Source of the DNA: JAJFHI01 sp050633705
Lineage (GTDB): Bacteria; Pseudomonadota; Alphaproteobacteria; Rhizobiales; Hyphomicrobiaceae
Assembly (NCBI GenBank): GCA_050633705.1
Contig: JBOEGZ010000005.1
Span: forward strand, 1 to 64,000
Length of the DNA: 64,000 nt
Direction: 5' to 3'
Below the pieces are notes generated by a model. It saw only the letters and a program-made list of their open reading frames with translations. It had not been told where the DNA came from and ran no database searches. The first letter of the stretch is position 1. Each line of letters starts with the position of its first letter. Shown here in pieces: positions 1 through 9,055 of the stretch. The translations under genes were made by a program, and so were the position numbers.

Positions 1-321
1 GTCGTAAAAGGCCACGGAGCTGTCATACGCTGCGCCAACACCAAATGACCGCTTATAGCCCGGAGCTGTCGACGAGCATATTATGTTGCAATGACTGCTC
101 TCACCACGCAGCGGACATATTCAATTGGCCACGGCAATACCCGCCAATGTCCCCTTCTGGGATCTCGCGGCTATAGGCTTTGCTGGAACCGCAAATGCTT
201 GTTTGTCTCCGCCCATCCCAACTTAGAAAAACGCATGTGGTCTCTCGTTAGGACAGAGACCGTCTCAGAAAAACACCCAACAAGACGCCAGAAACCGACA
301 AGCAATAACAATTGGAAATAA
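1..321. other. Intergenic stretch at the window edge
   Basis: No convincing coding frame was found. A 10-base repeat (CGGAGCTGTC) occurs near 15 and 62. An imperfect hairpin with a 7-bp stem (GGTCTCT/AGAGACC, 239-261) lies downstream of the leftward tRNA-Pro. On the minus strand it is followed after eight bases by a short T run, so it could be a weak terminator for the tRNA transcript. Confidence 0.35.
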
Positions 322-399
322 TGGTCGGAGCGAGAGGATTTGAACCTCCGACCCCCAGTCCCCCAGACTGGTGCGCTAACCAGGCTGCGCCACGCTCCG
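322..399 (-). tRNA. tRNA-Pro (anticodon GGG), CCA encoded
   Basis: The reverse complement folds as a full cloverleaf. The acceptor arms are CGGAGCG and CGCTCCG, the anticodon arm is CCAGT-CTGGGGG-ACTGG with GGG at positions 34-36, the T loop is TTCGAAT, and the discriminator A is followed by a genomic CCA. The C1-G72 acceptor start and G-rich 3' side of the anticodon loop are typical of bacterial proline tRNA. It lies on the same strand as, and about 250 bases downstream of, the MerR gene, an arrangement I associate with Hyphomicrobiales chromosomes. Confidence 0.96.
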
Positions 400-650
400 A
401 CAATTTAAACGGGGGACCGCACAATGACGTCGCGTCACGTCCGGCATACGTCGAGCAAAATGACAATCACTTGCCCGGCTTGGTCTATCATCTATCTTGC
501 AAACGCTTTGCAATCAACCCACCGTGCTTTGGGCACAAGAAAAACCGTTAAAACAGCGCAGTTTGTTTGACGCCTCACATCGCATCTGTCGCAAATCGAC
601 CTAGCACGTCCTGCCCATCGTGGCTTCAGATAGACAAGCTGCGACCCACC
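400..650. other. Spacer between tRNA-Pro and merR
   Basis: Short open frames here have no family features. No clear promoter or terminator was seen. The tRNA may be transcribed from its own promoter in this spacer or by read-through from the merR operon. Confidence 0.4.
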
Positions 651-1349
651 TCAGGCGCGCTTGCGCCGCCTCTTTGCACCCGTTGCTTGGCCTTGAGAAC
701 CAGCGGCTTTTTTTGTCGATCGACCCGCCGCCGTCTGAGACAAGCCATCACCATCGCTTTCAGCATCAACCAACATCGCGCGACAAACTTGCAGCTCAGT
801 AATCGCTGCATGAACAATGCGAAGCTGCCGGGCGTCCATAGGTTGACCCGAACCGGAACCCGATTGCGAAGATGAATTGGTATCCACGCTATCGCGATGG
901 GTTGAGGGTACCGCTTGATGATCAACGTCACCCGTCTCACCAATTCGATTTTTCGTCGATTTCGAAGCACTTCGAGCAGGCGTTCGCGGCGGCGATGCTT
1001 GCCGGATTGCTGGCCGCACCGAGACTTTCGTTTCAACTTCGTGAGGTGTGATCGCGCAGTCGTTTTGTGCTGCAAGGGCTGCAGCCCCTGCTGTTTTCAC
1101 GGCGTCAACGCCACGTTCGCGTAAAATGCGCTGAACCCCTTTGATGGTGTAGCCATCGGTATGCAGCAGGTCGCGAATGCCCCGCAACAAGTCGAGGTCT
1201 TCGGGACGATAATACCGTCGACCTCCACCACGCTTCATAGGACGTATTTGCGAGAATTTCTGTTCCCAAAACCGCAACACGTGTTTGGGAATATCAAGCT
1301 CTCCGGCGACCTCGCTAATCGTCCGAAACGCTTCCGGTGTTTTGCCCAT
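651..1349 (-). CDS. MerR family transcriptional regulator
   Basis: A DNA-binding regulator of 232 residues. Residues about 8-75 form a MerR-type winged helix-turn-helix: the TISEVAGELDIPKHVLRFWE helix-turn-helix is followed by the wing (GGRRYYRPEDL) and a third helix (DLLRGIRDLLHTDGYTIKGV). The remaining 150 residues are polar, rich in Ser, Ala, Arg and Lys, with no recognisable effector domain, and the extreme C-terminus is strongly basic. It is the last gene of the leftward plsX-fabH-ihfA-merR run. This MerR-after-ihfA arrangement is common in Alphaproteobacteria, but its target genes are not known to me. The ATG start is followed directly by the conserved domain. Confidence 0.88.
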   Translation of the reverse strand: MGKTPEAFRTISEVAGELDIPKHVLRFWEQKFSQIRPMKRGGGRRYYRPEDLDLLRGIRDLLHTDGYTIKGVQRILRERGVDAVKTAGAAALAAQNDCAITPHEVETKVSVRPAIRQASPPRTPARSASKSTKNRIGETGDVDHQAVPSTHRDSVDTNSSSQSGSGSGQPMDARQLRIVHAAITELQVCRAMLVDAESDGDGLSQTAAGRSTKKAAGSQGQATGAKRRRKRA

Positions 1350-1516
1350 AAAAGGCCCCGCTTTTGCCGGTGCCCTGCCGACAATCTATGGCCTGAAACA
1401 ATTGCCTGAAGCCAAACATCATTGACTTTGTCTCAGACGCATTCTTCTAAATTTCTAAGGTCAATTCAATAAAAAATAATCACGCAATACGATGAAGCAC
1501 ATTCCTTCAGGGACGT

Positions 1517-1834
1517 CTAATCGCTGATTTTACGCAGCGCGTGCCCTGAATTAATTCGGTCCTTCATGATATTACTCGGTCGAAATACCAAGACACGACG
1601 CGGTGTGATTGGCACCTCCTCACCGGTCTTCGGATTGCGCCCAATACGCTCACTTTTCTGTCGAATGCCAAAGGATCCGAAAGACGATAATTTCACATGC
1701 TCGCCGCCGGCAAGTGAAGACGAAATTTCTTTTAAAACAAGCTCGACGAGGTCTTGAGACTCATTACGTGGCAGCCCAACTTTCCGGACCACCGCCTCAG
1801 CCAAATCAGCTCGCGTTAGAGTTTTGCCACCCAT
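1517..1834 (-). CDS. ihfA: Integration host factor subunit alpha
   Basis: A 105-residue DNA-bending protein of the HU/IHF family, which works as a heterodimer with IHF beta in transcription, replication and recombination. The start at 1834 (MGGKTLTRADLAEAV) is set by a GGGGAGG ribosome site nine bases upstream; the frame is open a further 18 codons but that part is not family-like. The beta-arm signature GRNPKTGEEVPITPRRV is intact near residues 65-81, including the intercalating proline region. It sits between fabH and merR on the same strand. A sigma-70-like promoter is visible directly upstream, so it can be transcribed independently of plsX-fabH. Confidence 0.95.
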   Translation of the reverse strand: MGGKTLTRADLAEAVVRKVGLPRNESQDLVELVLKEISSSLAGGEHVKLSSFGSFGIRQKSERIGRNPKTGEEVPITPRRVLVFRPSNIMKDRINSGHALRKISD

Positions 1835-1875
1835 GGCAGGTTGCCTCCCCAGACACACACTCTTGAATAGGCTGC

Positions 1876-1904
1876 ATGCTAACGACAAGTTGCCGCGGGG
1901 TCAA
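1876..1904 (-). promoter_or_regulatory. Candidate sigma-70 promoter for ihfA
   Basis: Read on the minus strand: -35 TTGACC (1904-1899), a 17-base spacer, -10 TAGCAT (1881-1876). The -10 lies about 42 bases before the ihfA start codon, in the fabH-ihfA gap. Only the motif match supports it. Confidence 0.55.
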
Positions 1905-1972
1905 TTGACATCAAGCGCAACCAACTGAAATTTATAGAAATTTTTTCTGCATCGCAAAACGAGGCCTGGGTC

Positions 1973-2950
1973 CTACCAACGCGCGAGTACCGCGCCCCAG
2001 GTAAACCCGCCGCCCATGGCCTCCATCAGCACCAAGTTACCCTCATGCAACATATCTTCCTCAAACGCGTGGTTGAGCGCCAATGGAATGGAAGCTGCCG
2101 ATGTATTGCCGTGCTTATCCAGCGTCATCACAATCTTTTCCGGTGGTACCGCTAGCTTTTTCGCGATCCCATTCAAGATCCTTGCGTTCGCCTGATGTGG
2201 CACGAAAAGATCAATTTCATCGGACGCGTAGCCTGTTTCCAGTAGCGTTTCTTGAATGACGCCTGAAATTTTCTGGACGGCATTTCGAAACACCTCGCGA
2301 CCGTTCATGCGCAGATGTCCAACAGTCTTGGTTGAGCCAGGTCCACCATCGACATAAAGCAAGTCTTCGTAACGGCCATCGGAACGAATGCGGGTTGAGA
2401 TTATACCGCGGTCATCTTGTGATCCGTGTTGTGTCTCCGCCTCCAATACGACCGCGCCGGCTCCATCGCCAAATAAAACGCAGGTGCTGCGATCCGTCCA
2501 ATCGAGAATACGTGAAAAGGTTTCCGCTCCGATCACAAGCGCACGACGAGATTGTCCGGTTTTCAAAAATTTATCGGCGACTGTCATTGCGTATACAAAA
2601 CCAGAGCACACCGCTTGTACGTCGAAGGCGGCACCCTTGGAAATACCAAGACCATGTTGAATGCGGACTGCTGTCGCTGGGAAAATTCGATCTGGAGTTG
2701 CTGTTGCGCAAATGACGAGATCGATATCTGAGGCGTCAATTCCTGCGCGCAACAACGCTCGTTTGGCGGCCTGCAAGCCAAGATCTGATGTGAATTCGTC
2801 GTCTGCTGCAATGTGGCGTTCGCGAATACCCGATCGCTCAACGATCCATTCATTAGACGTATCTACGATCTTCGATAGATCATCGTTTGTCATAACACGT
2901 TGCGGCAGGTAAGCCCCAACACCACGAATGACTGACCGTACGATTGTCAC
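1973..2950 (-). CDS. fabH: 3-oxoacyl-ACP synthase III (KAS III)
   Basis: Starts type II fatty-acid synthesis by condensing acetyl-CoA with malonyl-ACP. The 325-residue length is normal for FabH. The catalytic triad is visible: Cys115 in AVCSGF, His252 in VPHQAN, and Asn282 in HGNTSAAS. The N-terminal thiolase fold begins at GVGAYLPQRVMTNDDL, and the conserved GDGAGAVVL follows around residue 161. The ATG start fits family N-termini. It lies 130 bases downstream of plsX on the same strand, the usual bacterial pairing of phospholipid and fatty-acid initiation genes. Confidence 0.97.
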   Translation of the reverse strand: MTIVRSVIRGVGAYLPQRVMTNDDLSKIVDTSNEWIVERSGIRERHIAADDEFTSDLGLQAAKRALLRAGIDASDIDLVICATATPDRIFPATAVRIQHGLGISKGAAFDVQAVCSGFVYAMTVADKFLKTGQSRRALVIGAETFSRILDWTDRSTCVLFGDGAGAVVLEAETQHGSQDDRGIISTRIRSDGRYEDLLYVDGGPGSTKTVGHLRMNGREVFRNAVQKISGVIQETLLETGYASDEIDLFVPHQANARILNGIAKKLAVPPEKIVMTLDKHGNTSAASIPLALNHAFEEDMLHEGNLVLMEAMGGGFTWGAVLARW

Positions 2951-3080
2951 GCTCTACCCTTTATTTGTTATGCATCTCGCCGACTGACTTATCTCGATCG
3001 GCCCAGCGTCTCTATTAAGCGTTCAGACGTGTTTGCCCAACGCATTTAAAATCAAGTTTAAACCTTCTCAGACCTATCGT

Positions 3081-4121
3081 CTAACCGGCTTCGGCCTCAC
3101 TTAAAATATGATGAAAAGCTTCAAGATCAGCGGTCAAGCGGCGCAATAGTCCACTGGCCGCCATTTCATGTCCCAAATCCACAGCACTGGCAAAGCCTAG
3201 CGGGTCTGTGCCACCGTGGCTCTTAATAACAATACCATTGAGCCCCAGGAATGTGCCACCGTTCACCCGTCGTGGATCCATCTTATGCTTGAGAACTCTA
3301 AACCCACCTTTGGCGAGAAGTGCGCCAATCTTCGACATCCAAGTTCGCATCATTGCATCTTTTAGATATTGACTGATCTGACGGGCCGTCCCTTCAGCGG
3401 TTTTCAACGCTATATTTCCAGCAAAGCCTTCAACCACAACAACGTCTACTACCCCTTGGCCAATTTGATCGCCTTCGACGAAACCACGGTAATCGAGCGG
3501 CAAATCCGTGTCCTTCAACCAGGAGTGCGCCAGCTTGACAACATCATCGCCTTTGATGTCTTCAACACCGACGTTCAACAATCCGACGGTCGGCTTTTCG
3601 ACGTGAAATAACTCACGTGCCATCGCTGCACCCATCAAGGCATAGTCGGACAATTGCCGAGCACTGGCGCCAATGTTGGCGCCGACATCGAGCACGATGC
3701 ATTCAGATTCAATCGTCGGCCAAAGAGCAGCAATCGCTGGCCGTTCGATTGAAGACATTGGTCGCAAAATGAGTTTTGACATGCCCATCAACGCGCCGGT
3801 GTTGCCAGCTGAAACAGCCACTTTGGCGCGCTTGTCGCGCACAGCTTCAATCGCCAGCCACATACTGGTGCCTTTGCCGCGACGAACGGCCAAGCCAGGC
3901 TTTTCGTGCGAATCTACGACCTTATCGGTGTGAATGACCTCAACGCGCTCGCTAAGGACTTCATGTTTTTCCAACTGTGCGCGGATCTTGGATTCATCGC
4001 CAAAAAAAAGAAACTCAAGATCGGGATGGCGGGCCCGAGACAGCGCCGCTCCCGAGATAACGACTTCGGGGCCATGATCCCCCCCCATTGCGTCGAGGGC
4101 AATTGTCCGTGATGTAGGCAT
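3081..4121 (-). CDS. plsX: Phosphate acyltransferase PlsX
   Basis: Converts acyl-ACP to acyl-phosphate, the substrate of PlsY in phosphatidic acid synthesis; a peripheral membrane enzyme. The family start is visible as IALDAMGGDHGP at residues 7-18, and the conserved block VNGGTFLGLNGIVIKSHGG lies near the C-terminus. The start was placed at the ATG at 4121 (346 residues) with GAGG upstream. The frame can be extended to a TTG at 4157, but the extra 12 residues are not family-like. It is preceded on the same strand by the yceD-like gene, with a hairpin in the 158-base gap, and followed by fabH. Confidence 0.95.
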   Translation of the reverse strand: MPTSRTIALDAMGGDHGPEVVISGAALSRARHPDLEFLFFGDESKIRAQLEKHEVLSERVEVIHTDKVVDSHEKPGLAVRRGKGTSMWLAIEAVRDKRAKVAVSAGNTGALMGMSKLILRPMSSIERPAIAALWPTIESECIVLDVGANIGASARQLSDYALMGAAMARELFHVEKPTVGLLNVGVEDIKGDDVVKLAHSWLKDTDLPLDYRGFVEGDQIGQGVVDVVVVEGFAGNIALKTAEGTARQISQYLKDAMMRTWMSKIGALLAKGGFRVLKHKMDPRRVNGGTFLGLNGIVIKSHGGTDPLGFASAVDLGHEMAASGLLRRLTADLEAFHHILSEAEAG

Positions 4122-4238
4122 CTGAGCAAAAGCCTCAAGTTTTGACGATATCGGCAAGTGGGCCGCAGCATTTCAATCGGATATTCAGATATATTGAAGG
4201 CCGTCGGGACAATAGCGATTTACTGGCGTGAAACAATG

Positions 4239-4270
4239 GGAATGTGCAAGTTGCCAACGTCGCACATTCC
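4239..4270 (-). promoter_or_regulatory. Hairpin between yceD-like gene and plsX
   Basis: A perfect 9-bp inverted repeat (GGAATGTGC at 4239-4247 and GCACATTCC at 4262-4270) with a 14-base loop begins ten bases past the yceD-like stop codon. On the minus strand it is followed by CATTGTTT, a poor T run. It may be a weak terminator or an RNA-stability element that tunes plsX expression. Confidence 0.45.
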
Positions 4271-4279
4271 GGGTTCGGC

Positions 4280-4837
4280 TTAATTTTTATTCTTGAGCTT
4301 TGCCAATTCGGCGAACGGATTTTGTGCCGCAACATCAGCCGGGTCTTGGCGATCTTGCCACTCTAGACTTTCGCCATCCTTGCGCGGAAAGGGGTCGATG
4401 GCAGAAGACAAATACTCAAATATAAGCCGCCCAACCTCTAGTTTTCCGTCGACAAAAGGCTCTGGATCATTGACTGACAGCACTTCGCTTTCGTCCTCTC
4501 CCCTGGGTTCAATATCCTCCTCAGGGCGAAATTCCTCTTCGATTGTCTCTTCAATAAGCTGCGTGATGGGCTCGAGTGAGACCACGCAAGCCTGCGTCAA
4601 ACGGAATTTAATCTGGCCCGTCAGCTCATAACGAGAGCCACCTTGACGTGCACGACCTTTGCGTTTGATCTCGTAGAGTGTACTGACCGCCTCAATCTCC
4701 AACACATCCAGCTCTTGTGCCAGCACCGCACGTTCTTCCGGTGAGGCCTTCCAGGCAACTTTCAGCCCGCCATCTGGAATCTCAGTGACGTCATGTACGA
4801 TATGACGAAGGGGTGGGTTTGGGTCAGCTTCGGACAT
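4280..4837 (-). CDS. YceD family protein (DUF177), 23S rRNA accumulation
   Basis: A 185-residue DUF177 protein; the family is required for normal 23S rRNA levels in E. coli and plants. Family features are ACVVSLEPITQLIEE followed by the acidic FRPEEDIEP stretch at about 83-111, and VDGKLEVGRLIFEYLSSAIDPFPR at about 129-152. In many bacteria yceD precedes rpmF and plsX; here rpmF is absent and plsX follows directly. The ATG start has no strong ribosome site. The exact biochemical role is not established. Confidence 0.88.
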   Translation of the reverse strand: MSEADPNPPLRHIVHDVTEIPDGGLKVAWKASPEERAVLAQELDVLEIEAVSTLYEIKRKGRARQGGSRYELTGQIKFRLTQACVVSLEPITQLIEETIEEEFRPEEDIEPRGEDESEVLSVNDPEPFVDGKLEVGRLIFEYLSSAIDPFPRKDGESLEWQDRQDPADVAAQNPFAELAKLKNKN

Positions 4838-4892
4838 GGCAGAACAAATCGAAAATTGGCTTCTTCACTTTTTTCATACGCTACCATCATTA

Positions 4893-5447
4893 TCACGAAG
4901 CAAGGTCTGGAGGCGTCGGAAAGGCAATGGCGGCAGATAAAATCTCATCATTACTTTGTGCTTCAAGCTGGCTTGCCGCAACCCTGACATAAGCCGCCAT
5001 CTGTCCCCGAGCAAAATCTGCTCCAGGATTTGGCAGAAGACCAACAACTTTAAAGCTCTCTTCAAGCGCCGCCTCAGGCGTTGTCCCCTGCCGCGCAAGG
5101 GCTGCCCGATAGACCGCGATACGTTCATAAAGGCCTGCTGCAGCGCGTTTGACATGGCGGCCAACCTTAAGATCGCCAACACCGATCTCTCTCATGCAGT
5201 CATCCATATCCGTCACAAACCGCTCGACCAGGACACGTTGCAAGACTTCGTCAGTTCGAGAGGAACGCCGCAAGCGTTCCATCACCAAGAACATATGAAG
5301 AACGATTAACTCGTATCGTCCAACCATCGTGTCTGAAACACCGCTCTTTCCATAAAACGACGGCAAACGGGCATGTGCCACGACCACGCCATAAATCTCA
5401 GATGCTTTGGCCTTGGATTGGTTTCGCGTTTTCAACCAGCGTAGCAT
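4893..5447 (-). CDS. Ubiquinol-cytochrome c chaperone family protein (CBP3/UQCC1-like)
   Basis: A homologue of mitochondrial Cbp3/UQCC1, which helps cytochrome b synthesis and assembly of complex III. The 184-residue protein contains the family segment LIVLHMFLVMERLRRS, then VLVERFVTDMDDCMREIGVGDLKVGRHVK and a C-terminal helix region. The start at 5447 is chosen because GGGGTGAG precedes it, in preference to an ATG six codons upstream. It is the first gene of the leftward block and diverges from bamE, so the 214-base gap between them should hold both promoters. The bacterial role is inferred from the mitochondrial homologue. Confidence 0.85.
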   Translation of the reverse strand: MLRWLKTRNQSKAKASEIYGVVVAHARLPSFYGKSGVSDTMVGRYELIVLHMFLVMERLRRSSRTDEVLQRVLVERFVTDMDDCMREIGVGDLKVGRHVKRAAAGLYERIAVYRAALARQGTTPEAALEESFKVVGLLPNPGADFARGQMAAYVRVAASQLEAQSNDEILSAAIAFPTPPDLAS

Positions 5448-5661
5448 TGTCTCACCCCAGATCATTTGATTTTAGAGGATAATGCCGTCTGGGGACTTGA
5501 GTTGCAGCCGCCAAATGGTCACGCTAAACCGCGTCAGGTCGAAACCGGCATAATGATTCTTTTGTTCGAGGCGTTCAGCCTTTGGATGGGCAATGTTGAG
5601 AAGCAAACGACAATTGGGACGGAACATGGGCCAGAACGGTCGATCCAAGCAAGCAAAAACA

Positions 5662-6132
5662 ATGCGCCGAACTTTGCCTCTCATACTGGCAACTGTTGGC
5701 GTTGGGCTCTTGAGCGCCGTTGGACTGTCAGGCTGCTCAAGCAATATCATCAAGCACGGTCAGCATTTCCGCGCTAACGATCTCCAGCAGATTCAGCCTG
5801 GTATGAGCAAAGATCAAGTTCGCCTCGCGCTTGGAACGCCAAGTACACAAAGTGCGAGTACAAACGGCGAAGCACACTACTACATCTCAAGCGTCAGCTC
5901 ACAGACAGCATTCTTTAAAGCAGATGAAGTCGATCGTCAGGTTGTCGCCATCTACTACAATCCTGTCGGAAGTGTCGATCGTGTCGCCAATTACGGCCTT
6001 AAGGACGGCAAGGTGTTTGATTTCATTTCACGTAAAACACCAGCGCCTGGGGCTGGAGATGCCGGATTAGTCCAACAACTCTTCCGCAACCTTGGCAAAT
6101 CCAAGAACACATTCGACCCAAGTAAATATTAA
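5662..6132 (+). CDS. bamE: Outer membrane assembly lipoprotein BamE (SmpA/OmlA)
   Basis: A small outer-membrane lipoprotein of the BAM complex that inserts beta-barrel proteins. The signal peptide is MRRTLPLILATVGVGLLSAV and ends in the lipobox LSGC, so the mature protein begins at Cys25. The SmpA/OmlA fold is recognised by LQQIQPGMSKDQVRLALGTP around residues 41-60. The start is uncertain: the ATG at 5662 gives the ideal signal peptide, but an ATG at 5626 has a better ribosome site (GGGACGG) and would add a 12-residue polar leader. The gene stands alone, divergent from the complex III chaperone. Confidence 0.9.
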   Translation: MRRTLPLILATVGVGLLSAVGLSGCSSNIIKHGQHFRANDLQQIQPGMSKDQVRLALGTPSTQSASTNGEAHYYISSVSSQTAFFKADEVDRQVVAIYYNPVGSVDRVANYGLKDGKVFDFISRKTPAPGAGDAGLVQQLFRNLGKSKNTFDPSKY

Positions 6133-6570
6133 AGACTTTTACAGCGTCGATATCATGTCGCTTTGCGGATGAAGGCACGCATTAGGGCCATTCTGCACAG
6201 ACGGTCTGTTACCCGTCGGGCCTTGGCTGGCTTATGACATTGACTATTTTCGTTGACACCACTGTTCCAATGAACTTGGCCGTTGCTTCGATGCCAACAC
6301 CGGCGTGATCTATTGCAAAGAAATCCTGACCGGACTTGGCTCACACTCGCCTTGTTACCGCGCCAGGTTGCAGCCACTTTATTCTGGCAGCGGTTTCGTC
6401 CACTCTCAACGCCACGATCAACCGTAAAAAATTTGCCAATCGGCATACGACTGGCAACCGTCACACATTTGATTGGCTTCAACGCAGATAAAAAAGGCCC
6501 CGCAAAATTGCGGGGCCTTTTCAGTGAGTGTTTCACGCGCAGTCATGAGACCCGCGCCAAGCATTCGCCA
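6133..6570. other. Convergent intergenic region between bamE and hppA
   Basis: The region holds one strong intrinsic terminator (6492-6521) and otherwise nothing recognisable. A 127-codon open frame on the minus strand runs through the terminator hairpin and has no family features, so it was not called. Confidence 0.5.
6492..6521. terminator. Bidirectional intrinsic terminator (bamE/hppA)
   Basis: GGCCCCGCA and TGCGGGGCC form a GC-rich 9-bp stem around an AAAT loop, flanked by A and T runs on both sides, so it can act on both strands. It lies 50 bases past the hppA stop codon and also downstream of bamE. Confidence 0.9.
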
Positions 6571-8742
6571 TTAGTTGTGCGATAGAACCGCCAACAGCAG
6601 AAGTGCAACAATGTTGGTGATCTTGATCACTGGGTTCACAGCTGGCCCAGCCGTGTCCTTGTATGGATCGCCAACTGTGTCCCCTGTGACAGACGCTTTG
6701 TGAGCTTCAGAACCCTTCTCGTGCTTGTTGCCATCTTCGTCGACAAAACCATCTTCGAAGGACTTCTTAGCATTGTCCCAAGCACCACCACCAGATGTCA
6801 TCGACAGAGCGATAAATACGCCCGTCACGATCACACCCAACAACATGGCACCAACAGCAGAGAAGGCCGCTGTCTTACCTTCAACGCCCGAACCGGCGAT
6901 GAAGTAGATGGCAGTGAACATCACGATTGGTGACAACACCGGCAGCAACGACGGCACAACCATTTCTTTGATGGCAGCCTTGGTCAGAAGGTCGACCGCG
7001 GCAGCATAGTCTGGACGCTCTGTTCCTTCCATGATGCCTGGCTTTTCGCGGAATTGGCGGCGTACTTCCTTCACAATTTCACCACCTGCACGGCCAACAG
7101 CCATCATCGCCATGCCTGAGAACAGGTATGGAATAAGTCCACCGATCAACAATCCAACCACAACGTATGGGTTGGACAGAGAAAAGTCAGGTGTCACACC
7201 CTTGAAGAACTGGAATGCCGTCGAGCCTTCAGTGTTTGCCTGCGTAATGAAGTATTGGAGGTCTGAGCTATAAGCCGCAAACAGCACCAACGCACCAAGG
7301 CCAGCTGAACCAATCGCGTAACCTTTGGTAACCGCTTTGGTCGTGTTGCCAACCGCGTCGAGTGCATCCGTCGAGCGACGAACCTCGGCTGGTAGGCCAG
7401 ACATCTCAGCGATACCACCGGCGTTGTCCGTCACAGGCCCAAACGCATCAAGCGCAACCACGACGCCAGCAAGACCCAGCATGGTTGTTGTCGCAATCGC
7501 AGTACCAAACAGACCAGCAAGATTGTAGGTCAGCAAGATACCGCCAACGATCACAATGGTTGGCAACGCCGTTGCTTCCAAAGAAATCGCAAGACCCTGG
7601 ATCACGTTCGTGCCGTGTCCTGTCACCGACGCCTGACTGATGGAACGAACCGGACGGAATCCGATGCCCGTGTAATACTCGGTGATCCACACGATAAGGC
7701 CTGTCACGACAAGACCAACAATACCGCACCAGAACAAGTTCATCGCTGTGATGTCGATTCCATTATGGCTTCCAAGCGAGCCAAACCCATCAAAAACAAG
7801 CCAGGTCGCCACATATAGGCCAAGTATCGAGAAGATCGATGTAGCGATAAATCCGCGATAAAGCGCACCCATGATCGAGTTGTTGGAGCCAAGCTTAACG
7901 AAGAACATGCCAGCAATTGATGTCACGATGCACGCCGCACAAATTGCGAGCGGATAAACCATCATGCTTTCCAGGTTAGACTGACCGGCAAAGAAGATTG
8001 CAGCCAAAACCATCGTTGCGACAACTGTCACAGCATAGGTCTCAAACAAGTCAGCGGCCATGCCTGCGCAGTCACCAACGTTGTCACCAACGTTGTCAGC
8101 AATCGTTGCTGGGTTGCGTGGATCGTCTTCGGGAATGCCAGCTTCAACTTTACCAACCAAGTCGCCGCCAACGTCAGCACCCTTTGTGAAGATGCCGCCA
8201 CCAAGGCGCGCAAAGATTGAGATCAATGAAGCACCAAAGCCAAGCGCCACCAATGCATCGATGACGGTACGGTCGGCTGGCTGAAAACCAAGAATTCCAA
8301 CAAGAATACCGTAATAACCTGCAACGCCGAGCAGGGCGAGACCTGCAACCAACATTCCAGTTACAGCACCCGACTTAAAAGCAACATCGAGACCAGCAGC
8401 CAATGACTGGGATGCAGCTTGAGCCGTGCGCACGTTTGCACGAACCGACACGTTCATGCCGATATAACCTGCAAGCGCTGACAAAACGGCACCAATAATA
8501 AAACCGATAGCAACCAAGCCACCAAGCAAGAAGTAAGCAAGGATGGCAATGATGACGCCAACGACGGCGACGGTTGAGTATTGGCGGTTGAGATAAGCCG
8601 ATGCACCTTCACGGATGGCTTCCGCGATTTCCTGCATCTTCTCGTTACCTGCATCTGCCTTCAACACGGACAAGCCCGTGAAGATTGCATAGATAATTGC
8701 GAGGCCACCGCATCCGATGATCCCCCAGAGAAGTTCGGTCAT
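6571..8742 (-). CDS. hppA: Membrane-bound proton-translocating pyrophosphatase
   Basis: Couples pyrophosphate hydrolysis to proton pumping across the inner membrane. The 723-residue protein is full length with about 16 membrane helices. The substrate loops are intact: DVGGDLVGKVE (190-200) and DNVGDNVGD (217-225 region). At 465-470 it reads GNTTKA with Lys469; in characterised enzymes Lys here replaces the K+ cofactor whereas Ala marks K+-dependent forms, so a K+-independent H+ pump is predicted. The start ATG lies 10-12 bases from GGAGGG. A hairpin (CCAGG/CCTGG, 8820-8842) sits in the upstream leader. It is monocistronic with its own terminator. Confidence 0.97.
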   Translation of the reverse strand: MTELLWGIIGCGGLAIIYAIFTGLSVLKADAGNEKMQEIAEAIREGASAYLNRQYSTVAVVGVIIAILAYFLLGGLVAIGFIIGAVLSALAGYIGMNVSVRANVRTAQAASQSLAAGLDVAFKSGAVTGMLVAGLALLGVAGYYGILVGILGFQPADRTVIDALVALGFGASLISIFARLGGGIFTKGADVGGDLVGKVEAGIPEDDPRNPATIADNVGDNVGDCAGMAADLFETYAVTVVATMVLAAIFFAGQSNLESMMVYPLAICAACIVTSIAGMFFVKLGSNNSIMGALYRGFIATSIFSILGLYVATWLVFDGFGSLGSHNGIDITAMNLFWCGIVGLVVTGLIVWITEYYTGIGFRPVRSISQASVTGHGTNVIQGLAISLEATALPTIVIVGGILLTYNLAGLFGTAIATTTMLGLAGVVVALDAFGPVTDNAGGIAEMSGLPAEVRRSTDALDAVGNTTKAVTKGYAIGSAGLGALVLFAAYSSDLQYFITQANTEGSTAFQFFKGVTPDFSLSNPYVVVGLLIGGLIPYLFSGMAMMAVGRAGGEIVKEVRRQFREKPGIMEGTERPDYAAAVDLLTKAAIKEMVVPSLLPVLSPIVMFTAIYFIAGSGVEGKTAAFSAVGAMLLGVIVTGVFIALSMTSGGGAWDNAKKSFEDGFVDEDGNKHEKGSEAHKASVTGDTVGDPYKDTAGPAVNPVIKITNIVALLLLAVLSHN

Positions 8743-9055
8743 GTTATTTCGTTCCCTCCGCGCCGATGTCTATTGAGAATTGCAACTGAGCGCTCTTTAT
8801 CGACTTTTGCGACAGCCGTCTCTCCAGGAAAGCCTGGTAGAGAGCGCGGACAATGCCAAACCTGCATTAAAGTTGCAATATCGGCACACTTGGCAATTGG
8901 TGCCGTAAACGCGATTTAATTTCGCGCCTTCCAAAAATGTCGCAACGAATCTCCCAATTTGCAGGAATTTGGCTTACTCAGCATGCGCCTTGGCATCATA
9001 ATCCGACCTGGTATAGTTTGAACTTGAGTGCAATTTTCCCCAACAAATTAGGCCC
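8743..9055. other. Divergent promoter region of hppA and the DUF937 gene
   Basis: No coding frame of interest. It must contain the promoters of both flanking genes, but no clear -35/-10 pair was identified. A small hairpin (CTCTCCAGG-AAAG-CCTGGTAGAG, 8820-8842) lies about 80 bases upstream of the hppA start codon. Confidence 0.4.

Noticed and set aside
6153..6536. 127-codon minus-strand open frame
   Set aside because: It runs through a strong terminator hairpin and has no family features or ribosome site.
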